DNA of 8,704 nt from an uncultured Clostridia bacterium (GTDB lineage: Bacteria > Bacillota > Clostridia > Christensenellales > Borkfalkiaceae), in the NCBI GenBank assembly GCA_959605945.1, contig CAUHGY010000075.1:1-8704 (forward strand). Direction: 5' to 3'. This document shows, piece by piece, positions 1-4,337 of the stretch. Numbering within the stretch: the stretch's first letter is position 1; the number at the start of each line of letters is the position of its first letter. The notes under the pieces are model-generated. The model did not search any database and had not been told where the DNA came from. It worked only from the letters and a program-made list of their open reading frames with translations. Made by a program: the position numbers and the translations under genes.

Positions 1-1890
1 TATGTAAAAGCGGCGGCCTGTACGCCTGAAACCAGGGTCGCAGACGTGGACTTCAATGTTAAAGAGATAATAAACCGCATATCGGAAGCGGAAAAAGCGG
101 GCGCGGAACTGCTTGTTTTTCCAGAACTTTCGGTGACGGCCTATACTTGCGGCGATCTTTTCTTTTCGGATGCGTTGATTGCGGCGGCATTTTCGGGCCT
201 TAAAAAAATAGCCGAAAGCACAGTCGGCGGAAGCATGCTTGTTTTTGTCGGTCTGCCTGTCAGAAAGGACAATTTGTTGTTTAACGCCGCCGCGGCAGTC
301 TGCGGGGGAAGAGTGCTGGCATTCGTTCCGAAAACTTATCTGCCGAACTATAACGAGTTTTACGAAAAACGCTATTTTGCATCTGCGCCGGCGACTGACG
401 GTTACGTCGATTTTTTCGGGGATGAAACACCGTTCGGTACGAATATCATATTTAAAGAAAGAAGCAATTCCGCCTTTACGGTAGCGGCTGAAATCTGCGA
501 AGATCTGTGGGCTGTTGCGCCGCCGTCCGCAAAACATGCCGTAAACGGTGCGAACATTATCGTCAACCTTTCGTGCAGCGATGAAACGGTAGGCAAGCGC
601 GAAAGACGGCGTTCGCTTATAAAAGAGCATTCGGCGCGCCTTGCGTGCGGATACGTTTATGCGGATGCAGGCAGCGGCGAATCGACAACCGATCTTGTTT
701 TCGGCGGGCACGACATTATCTGTGAGAGCGGAAAAATACTTACCGAAAGCGAACTTTTCGGGTGCGGGACGATATTTGCAGAGATAGATACGGGTTTTTT
801 GTGTTTTGAAAGAAACAAAATTTTCAATCAACCGTACGAAACCGGCGGATATCGGGAGATATTTTTTACTGCGGATAGCGGCGGAGATTTAACCCGCGTT
901 TACAAAAAACAGCCCTTTGTTCCCGACAGCAGAGAGAATCTTTACGAACGTGCGCGGCTGATATTGAATTTGCAGTCGGAAGCGTTAAAAAAACGCATCG
1001 TTCACTCAGGGGCGAAAACTGCCGTTATAGGCCTTTCCGGAGGGCTGGATTCCACGCTCGCCGTACTTGTCGCGACAAATACCATGAAAAAACTCGGACG
1101 CAGCTTAAAAGACGTTATCGCCGTCACAATGCCGTGTTTCGGGACGACTTCGCGCACATTCAATAACAGCGTCAAGCTTGCACGCGCATTGGGAGTGACG
1201 CTGAAAAAAGTGGATATAACAAAATCGGTCGAAAGACATTTGAAAGATATCAAGCACCCCGGCGTAACGCACGACGTCACATATGAAAATGCTCAGGCGC
1301 GCGAGCGCACGCAGGTCGTAATGGACATAGCGAATATGAGCGGAGGACTTGTGATCGGAACGGGGGATCTGTCCGAACTTGCGCTCGGCTGGGCAACCTA
1401 TAACGGCGATCACATGAGCATGTACGGCGTGAATGCGTCTGTGCCGAAAACGTTGGTTCGGCACTTGGTTGCATACGCGGTAAGCGTCAGCAAAGGAAAA
1501 CTGAAAGCCGTTTTGCAGGATATTCTTGAAACGCCTGTAAGCCCCGAGCTTTTACCCGCCGAAAACGGCGTTATTTCCCAGAAAACCGAAGATATAGTGG
1601 GACCTTACGAACTGCACGACTTTTTTCTCTATCATTTTATTCGCGGCGGATTTGCGCCCGATAAAATTTACGATGCGGCGAAACGTACTTTTAAAGGTGA
1701 TTACAGCGATGAGACCATTCTCAAATGGCTTAAAATTTTTGTGCGCAGATTTTTTGCGCAGCAGTTCAAACGATCCTGCGTGCCTGACGGCGTGAAAGTG
1801 GGATCGGTGTCGCTTTCTCCGCGCGGAGACTGGCGTATGCCGAGCGACGCGGTTGCCAAAGTGTGGCTGGATACGATTGACGGAATTTGA
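1..1890 (+). CDS. nadE: Glutamine-dependent NAD+ synthetase, 5' end cut by window edge
   Basis: Makes NAD+ from deamido-NAD+ and ATP, using ammonia released from glutamine; cytoplasmic last step of NAD synthesis. The reading frame is open from base 1, so the true start lies outside; a GTG at 46 is internal. Seen, numbering the first full codon as 1: an N-terminal nitrilase/glutaminase domain with the Glu-Lys-Cys triad at E42 (FPELS), K111 (PKTYLP) and C166 (EICEDLW), then a synthetase domain with the pyrophosphate-binding loop SGGLDST at 346-352 and the motif GTGDLSELALGW. As I recall, the Mycobacterium tuberculosis enzyme has its triad at 52, 121 and 176, a constant offset of ten, so only about ten residues are missing. 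The 629 visible residues fit the usual length of about 640. The gene looks intact and stands alone here, followed by a hairpin. Identification is secure. Confidence 0.97.
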   Translation, partial: YVKAAACTPETRVADVDFNVKEIINRISEAEKAGAELLVFPELSVTAYTCGDLFFSDALIAAAFSGLKKIAESTVGGSMLVFVGLPVRKDNLLFNAAAAVCGGRVLAFVPKTYLPNYNEFYEKRYFASAPATDGYVDFFGDETPFGTNIIFKERSNSAFTVAAEICEDLWAVAPPSAKHAVNGANIIVNLSCSDETVGKRERRRSLIKEHSARLACGYVYADAGSGESTTDLVFGGHDIICESGKILTESELFGCGTIFAEIDTGFLCFERNKIFNQPYETGGYREIFFTADSGGDLTRVYKKQPFVPDSRENLYERARLILNLQSEALKKRIVHSGAKTAVIGLSGGLDSTLAVLVATNTMKKLGRSLKDVIAVTMPCFGTTSRTFNNSVKLARALGVTLKKVDITKSVERHLKDIKHPGVTHDVTYENAQARERTQVVMDIANMSGGLVIGTGDLSELALGWATYNGDHMSMYGVNASVPKTLVRHLVAYAVSVSKGKLKAVLQDILETPVSPELLPAENGVISQKTEDIVGPYELHDFFLYHFIRGGFAPDKIYDAAKRTFKGDYSDETILKWLKIFVRRFFAQQFKRSCVPDGVKVGSVSLSPRGDWRMPSDAVAKVWLDTIDGI

Positions 1891-1913
1891 ACGATGTTTA
1901 TCTGACACATATT

Positions 1914-1950
1914 TTTTTACGTCCGCAGAGAAAATCTGCGGGCGTAAAAA
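1914..1950. terminator. Long hairpin after nadE, not a canonical terminator
   Basis: A near-perfect inverted repeat begins 24 bases after the nadE stop: arms 1914-1929 and 1935-1950, 16 pairs with one T-G wobble, loop GAAAA. The T-run precedes the stem and the A-run follows it on both strands, so neither strand has the U-tract after the stem that intrinsic termination needs. It probably marks or protects the nadE mRNA 3' end; true termination is uncertain. Confidence 0.45.
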
Positions 1951-2120
1951 TTATATCGGAAAATATATTTAATCGGTGGATTTTTTTGATATGTATTCTG
2001 CTTTATTATCAGCATATCGAAACGCTCATGCTCCCGCAGGCGGATATTTAAATATGTCGATTAAAGCCGCATGTTTACAGAAAAAATATAAAAATATTTA
2101 AAATACATGTGCAAAATGCG
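1951..2120. other. AT-rich intergenic stretch with no gene seen
   Basis: First part of the 640-base gap between nadE and perR. It is rich in A and T and carries small palindromes such as ATATTTAAATAT at 2044-2055, plus a loose inverted repeat GATATG/CATATC around 1989-2018. No open reading frame with a ribosome binding site was seen on either strand. Confidence 0.6.
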
Positions 2121-2149
2121 TTGACATATTTTTATTTTATAGTTATAAT
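2121..2149 (+). promoter_or_regulatory. Consensus sigma-A promoter upstream of perR-rubrerythrin
   Basis: TTGACA at 2121-2126 and TATAAT at 2144-2149 with an exact 17-base spacer. Transcription would start near 2156. It is the only strong promoter seen between nadE and perR, so it is inferred to drive the perR-rubrerythrin operon through a leader of about 375 nt. Confidence 0.85.
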
Positions 2150-2165
2150 AATGATAATCATTACT
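2147..2165. promoter_or_regulatory. Fur/PerR-type operator overlapping the -10 and start site
   Basis: The 19 bases match the classical Fur box (three GATAAT-type hexamers, the last inverted) at 16 of 19 positions. The core GATAATCATTA at 2153-2163 is an interrupted palindrome of the 7-1-7 type used by Gram-positive Fur and PerR. Its left half is near perfect; its right half matches at 4 of 7. Lying over the -10 and start site, a bound repressor would block RNA polymerase. Since a PerR-like protein is the first gene downstream, autoregulation is the simplest reading. Fur and PerR boxes are too alike to separate by sequence alone. Confidence 0.8.
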
Positions 2166-2203
2166 GATTAATAAAAATTAACAACCGGAGAGAATTTTTC
2201 AGG

Positions 2204-2219
2204 CGCGCGCAGCCGCGCG
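2204..2219 (+). repeat. GC hairpin in the perR leader
   Basis: CGCGCG at 2204-2209 pairs with CGCGCG at 2214-2219 around a CAGC loop. A self-complementary decamer GCCGCGCGGC at 2212-2221 offers a competing fold. It begins 11 bases after the orphan Shine-Dalgarno. No U-tract follows, so it is not an intrinsic terminator. Confidence 0.55.
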
Positions 2220-2394
2220 GCGAAATGCGGCCGTGCACACAAAAAATAATTTGTGCGGCTGAAAATTACAGTTACTGCGGACATACCGTGCCGAATCGGA
2301 TTTCGCGGGGAATGCTGCGATTGCAGACCGTTTCAAATGTTTTTTTGAATCGAAACCGAAAGAGCAGCGCAGGTCGGAGAATACGTGAAGCCGC

Positions 2395-2459
2395 ATGCGC
2401 CGGAAGATAATTTCAAAAATAGCCTTGTTTTTAAAAAGAGAGTTAAAAAGTCGGCGCAT
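2395..2459 (+). repeat. Long-range inverted repeat in the perR leader
   Basis: ATGCGCCG at 2395-2402 is perfectly complementary to CGGCGCAT at 2452-2459, enclosing 49 AT-rich bases, with one further possible G-T pair inside. The stem would close about 70 bases before the perR start codon. An 8-base match over this distance can occur by chance, so a role is only suggested. Confidence 0.4.
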
Positions 2460-2517
2460 AAAGCGGGGTAAATAACGGTCAGGTCAGTAAATGAACTTCA
2501 GTAAAGGAAATACACAT

Positions 2518-2524
2518 AAAGAGG
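2518..2524 (+). promoter_or_regulatory. Ribosome binding site that fixes the perR start
   Basis: AAAGAGG lies only 1 base before the ATG at 2526 but 7 bases before the in-frame ATG at 2532. Normal spacing therefore favours the second ATG. The protein from there opens MRYSVQR, as PerR homologues often do around this region. Confidence 0.7.
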
Positions 2525-2531
2525 TATGCCG

Positions 2532-2903
2532 ATGCGCTATTCCGTTCAGCGTAAAATTATCGAAGATATAATAAAGGGAAGATGCGATCATCCCACTGCC
2601 GATGCGGTTTACGAGTCGGCAAGAAAAGCCGTGCCTAATATAAGTCTCGGTACGGTTTACCGCAATCTCAAATATCTTGCGGACGAAGGGATAATAGACA
2701 CTTTGGAGACCGAGGACAAAAAAATACATTACGACGGAGATAAAAGAAGGCATTCGCATTTTATATGCAAAAAGTGCGGCAAGATAATAGACCTGTTTTC
2801 GCAAGTCGGTTTTCCCGAAGAGATTGAAAAGTACGGTCTCAGCGTGACCGAATCAAAATGTTTTTATTACGGCGAGTGTGCCGAATGTAAAAAATACAAT
2901 TAA
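2532..2903 (+). CDS. perR: PerR-type peroxide-responsive repressor (Fur family)
   Basis: A 123-residue metal-dependent repressor, cytoplasmic and DNA-binding. Seen: a winged-helix domain (roughly residues 3-60, motif PNISLGTVYRNL at 35-46), then a metal-binding and dimerisation domain with zinc cysteine pairs C79/C82 and C116/C119. The five regulatory-metal ligands known in Bacillus subtilis PerR (H37, D85, H91, H93, D104) have exact counterparts at H20, D68, H74, H76 and D87 with identical spacing. The last is Asp, as in peroxide-sensing PerR. Known chemistry: with iron bound, peroxide oxidises a histidine ligand and DNA binding is lost. The protein is about 17 residues shorter at the N-terminus than B. 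subtilis PerR. Its promoter carries a Fur/PerR box, and rubrerythrin follows 24 bases later. Fur or another paralogue is the alternative, but the ligand set favours PerR. Confidence 0.88.
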   Translation: MRYSVQRKIIEDIIKGRCDHPTADAVYESARKAVPNISLGTVYRNLKYLADEGIIDTLETEDKKIHYDGDKRRHSHFICKKCGKIIDLFSQVGFPEEIEKYGLSVTESKCFYYGECAECKKYN

Positions 2904-2927
2904 AAAATTTTTAAAGGAGAAACTGTT

Positions 2928-3473
2928 ATGAAAAAATTTGTATGCACTATCTGCGGTTATGTTCACGAAGGGGATGCGGCTCCCGAATTCTGCCCGCAGT
3001 GCAAAGCGCCTGCCGCCAAGTTTGTTGAACAGAAAGAAGGGCGTTCCTGGGCTGCGGAACACGTTGTAGGCGTCGCCAAGGGCGTTGATCCCGAAATCAT
3101 CGAAGGACTTAAAATGAATTTCAACGGCGAATGTACCGAAGTCGGAATGTATCTTGCAATGGCGCGCGTGGCGCACAGAGAAGGCTATCCCGAAATCGGA
3201 TTGTACTGGGAAAAAGCCGCTTACGAAGAAGCCGAACACGCCGCAAAATTTGCAGAGCTTTTGGGCGAAGTGGTCACCGATTCCACCGAGAAGAACCTTG
3301 AAATGCGCGTAGAAGCCGAAAACGGAGCAACTGCGGGTAAGTTCGAGCTTGCCAAAAAAGCCAAAGAACTCGGGCTTGACGCCATTCACGATACCGTTCA
3401 CGAAATGGCCCGCGACGAAGCCCGTCACGGCAGAGCATTCGAAGGGCTTTTGAAAAGATATTTCAACAAATAA
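2928..3473 (+). CDS. Reverse rubrerythrin (N-terminal rubredoxin, C-terminal diiron domain)
   Basis: A 181-residue cytoplasmic peroxide-reducing protein of anaerobes. Seen: a rubredoxin-like iron site at the N-terminus (C6, C9, C22, C25; CxxC-x12-CxxC), then a four-helix ferritin-like domain with likely diiron ligands at E68 or E71, E101 and H104 (EAEH), a middle-helix acidic residue near E131, and E164 and H167 (EARH). Classical rubrerythrin has the rubredoxin domain at the C-terminus; this order is the reverse type described in Clostridium acetobutylicum, where it is PerR-controlled and reduces hydrogen peroxide with electrons from NADH via partner proteins. The start has a strong AAAGGAG at 2913-2919, 8 bases before the ATG. 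It is the second gene after perR, 24 bases apart, and ends at a strong terminator. Identification is firm; the electron donor is not visible here. Confidence 0.94.
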   Translation: MKKFVCTICGYVHEGDAAPEFCPQCKAPAAKFVEQKEGRSWAAEHVVGVAKGVDPEIIEGLKMNFNGECTEVGMYLAMARVAHREGYPEIGLYWEKAAYEEAEHAAKFAELLGEVVTDSTEKNLEMRVEAENGATAGKFELAKKAKELGLDAIHDTVHEMARDEARHGRAFEGLLKRYFNK

Positions 3474-3490
3474 GCATAGGTTTGTGCAAC

Positions 3491-3517
3491 AAAAAGCGGG
3501 TTTTGCCCGCTTTTTTT
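3491..3517 (+). terminator. Intrinsic terminator of the perR-rubrerythrin operon
   Basis: AAAAAGCGGG at 3491-3500 pairs with CCCGCTTTTT at 3506-3515 around TTTTG. The T-run continues to 3517. It lies 17 bases after the rubrerythrin stop and, being flanked by A- and T-runs, could act in both directions. Confidence 0.93.
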
Positions 3518-3590
3518 GTACCGTAAAACATGAATCCGCGGGGGACGGCATAACCCCGTAAATTTCAATACAAAACTTTAAAATTTTTCG

Positions 3591-3815
3591 GTGCATATAT
3601 TGATACCGGATATAAAATATTCGACATGCATCTCGAGTAATATTAAAGCGGAAAATTTATTTGGTTATTACGGACCTGCATATGAAAACAGCATTACATA
3701 CGAGACGAGAGGAACTTTTATAATAGTTTTGTATATTTCTTTGATAGTCGCGGCGGCGTTTATTTTGTTCGCGATATTCAGGATAAAGAGAAAAATACCC
3801 GAAAGCGAAGAATGA
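3591..3815 (+). CDS. Doubtful small single-helix membrane protein
   Basis: The frame is open from 3582 and would give 74 residues from a GTG at 3591. Seen: a hydrophobic helix at about residues 42-63, followed by a basic stretch RIKRK and an acidic tail. This resembles a C-terminal membrane anchor with the N-terminus outside. No Shine-Dalgarno precedes the GTG, no ATG is in frame, and no promoter was found in the short gap after the preceding terminator. The helix and its positive-inside tail look like real protein sequence, so this may be the 3' end of a decayed gene rather than a working one. I do not recognise the family. Confidence 0.3.
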   Translation: MHILIPDIKYSTCISSNIKAENLFGYYGPAYENSITYETRGTFIIVLYISLIVAAAFILFAIFRIKRKIPESEE

Positions 3816-3825
3816 TGTTTTTATA

Positions 3826-3854
3826 TTGACAAAACTGATTTTATAAAGTATAAT
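3826..3854 (+). promoter_or_regulatory. Consensus sigma-A promoter for the small membrane protein
   Basis: TTGACA at 3826-3831 and TATAAT at 3849-3854 with a 17-base spacer. The predicted start near 3861 leaves a leader of only about 22 bases before the ATG at 3883. Confidence 0.87.
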
Positions 3855-3882
3855 TTAATAAAAAGCGGAAGGATGGTAGATT

Positions 3883-4083
3883 ATGCAGGTATTGAGCATT
3901 ATATTGACGGTTTTATATATTTTGATATACATATGCGCGGGGATAGTCTGCGGCAGGATTTGCGTGGAGATCATAAGAAAAAAGAACTCGGATATGAACG
4001 AAGTTCTGTGGTTCTGGGCGGGATTTCTGCTGAACTTTATTGCGGTATTCATGACGTTTGCGGTAAAAGAGAAAAAAGAGTAA
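3883..4083 (+). CDS. Small two-helix membrane protein, function unknown
   Basis: A 66-residue protein with two predicted membrane helices, about residues 3-24 and 41-61. They are joined by a basic, polar loop (RKKNSDMN, 32-39), and the C-terminus is short and charged (KEKKE). By the positive-inside rule the loop would face the cytoplasm, although the charged tail complicates this. GGAAGGA at 3867-3873 sits 9 bases before the ATG. The unit has its own consensus promoter and its own terminator, so it is expressed alone and probably well. C18, C23 and C27 cluster near the end of the first helix. I do not recognise a family. An overlapping frame starting at 3873 lacks a ribosome binding site and is less likely. 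It is probably a real gene; no role can be assigned from context. Confidence 0.72.
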   Translation: MQVLSIILTVLYILIYICAGIVCGRICVEIIRKKNSDMNEVLWFWAGFLLNFIAVFMTFAVKEKKE

Positions 4084-4130
4084 ATGGATTGACGCGGCGT
4101 AATTTATAAACGGATATTATTTTCTGCGAG

Positions 4131-4162
4131 AAAAACCCGGCTTGTAATACAGTCGGGTTTTT
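4131..4162 (+). terminator. Intrinsic terminator after the small membrane protein gene
   Basis: AAAAACCCG at 4131-4139 pairs with CGGGTTTTT at 4154-4162. The 14 bases between can extend the stem with a G-T pair and a bulge. It lies about 50 bases after the stop codon and ends in a T-run. Confidence 0.88.
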
Positions 4163-4202
4163 ATTAAGAAGTAAAATTTAATTATATCCGGAAATTTATC
4201 TG

Positions 4203-4231
4203 TTGACAATAATCCGATTGCCGTGTATAAT
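4203..4231 (+). promoter_or_regulatory. Consensus sigma-A promoter for the six-hairpin protein gene
   Basis: TTGACA at 4203-4208 and TATAAT at 4226-4231, spacer 17 bases. The expected start is near 4238, giving a leader of about 100 nt. Confidence 0.88.
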
Positions 4232-4236
4232 ATCAT

Positions 4237-4246
4237 CAAACGATTG
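4237..4246. promoter_or_regulatory. Possible LacI-family operator at the transcription start
   Basis: CAAACGATTG is a palindrome around a central CG with one mismatched pair, and contains the AANCGNTT core common to LacI/GalR-family operators. It lies exactly where the start site is expected, a repressing position. The outer bases do not fit a CcpA cre site. It is short, so chance is possible; no regulator gene is nearby. Confidence 0.4.
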
Positions 4247-4249
4247 GCT

Positions 4250-4303
4250 GGTTTTTTCTGCGGAAAACCGCCGTGTTAAATTCAAGGCCGCATTTTGAGC
4301 GGC
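4250..4303 (+). promoter_or_regulatory. Hairpin-rich leader of the six-hairpin protein gene
   Basis: Hairpin one: GGTTTT (4250-4255) with AAAACC (4264-4269). It competes with GCGG-AAAA-CCGC at 4260-4271. Hairpin two: GCCGC (4287-4291) with GCGGC (4299-4303), ending 16 bases before the Shine-Dalgarno. CCGC at 4268-4271 could also pair with GCGG at 4299-4302, so exclusive folds exist. No U-tract follows either hairpin. Confidence 0.4.
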
Positions 4304-4337
4304 ATTTATCATCATTTACAGGAGAAATAAGAATACA

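Larger units (their letters stand above)
2156..2531 (+). other. Long untranslated leader of the perR operon
   Basis: About 375 nt separate the predicted start site from the perR start codon, with no convincing gene. Seen within it: a GGAGAGA Shine-Dalgarno-like site at 2187-2193 with no ATG, GTG or TTG at usable distance; a GC-rich hairpin at 2204-2219; an imperfect hairpin of GCCG/CGGC plus CACAAA/TTTGTG arms around 2230-2258; and a long-range stem at 2395-2459. The first part is notably richer in GC than the flanks. It could be a regulatory leader, the body of a small RNA, or the remains of a lost first gene. Confidence 0.5.

Noticed and set aside
46..48. GTG as the nadE start codon
   Set aside because: The 15 codons before it are in frame and match the conserved NadE N-terminus (VKAAACTPETRVAD), so the start is upstream of the window.
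1105..1908. Several minus-strand frames opposite nadE
   Set aside because: Arg- and Ser-rich or low-complexity products opposite a conserved enzyme, with no start signals.
2225..2410. Plus-strand frame of 61 codons in the perR leader
   Set aside because: No Shine-Dalgarno before its ATG, a composition driven by Arg and Cys typical of shadow frames, and no recognisable domain.
2199..2459. Minus-strand frame of 86 codons across the perR leader
   Set aside because: No ribosome binding site or promoter on the minus strand; the frame probably reflects base composition.
2491..2568. Short frame starting ATG at 2491 and overlapping the perR start, a possible coupling leader peptide
   Set aside because: Only a weak AGGT-like site precedes it and the encoded 25 residues look random.
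2853..3596. Minus-strand frame of 247 codons opposite rubrerythrin
   Set aside because: Antisense shadow: very rich in Phe and Cys, reads through the operon terminator, and the plus-strand gene is certain.
3873..4109. Alternative 78-residue frame overlapping the small membrane protein
   Set aside because: Its ATG lies within the Shine-Dalgarno stretch that serves the ATG at 3883, and the product lacks the coherent two-helix pattern.
4235..4248. CcpA cre site at the start of the six-hairpin gene transcript
   Set aside because: The CG-centred core fits, but the conserved outer TG and CA positions do not.
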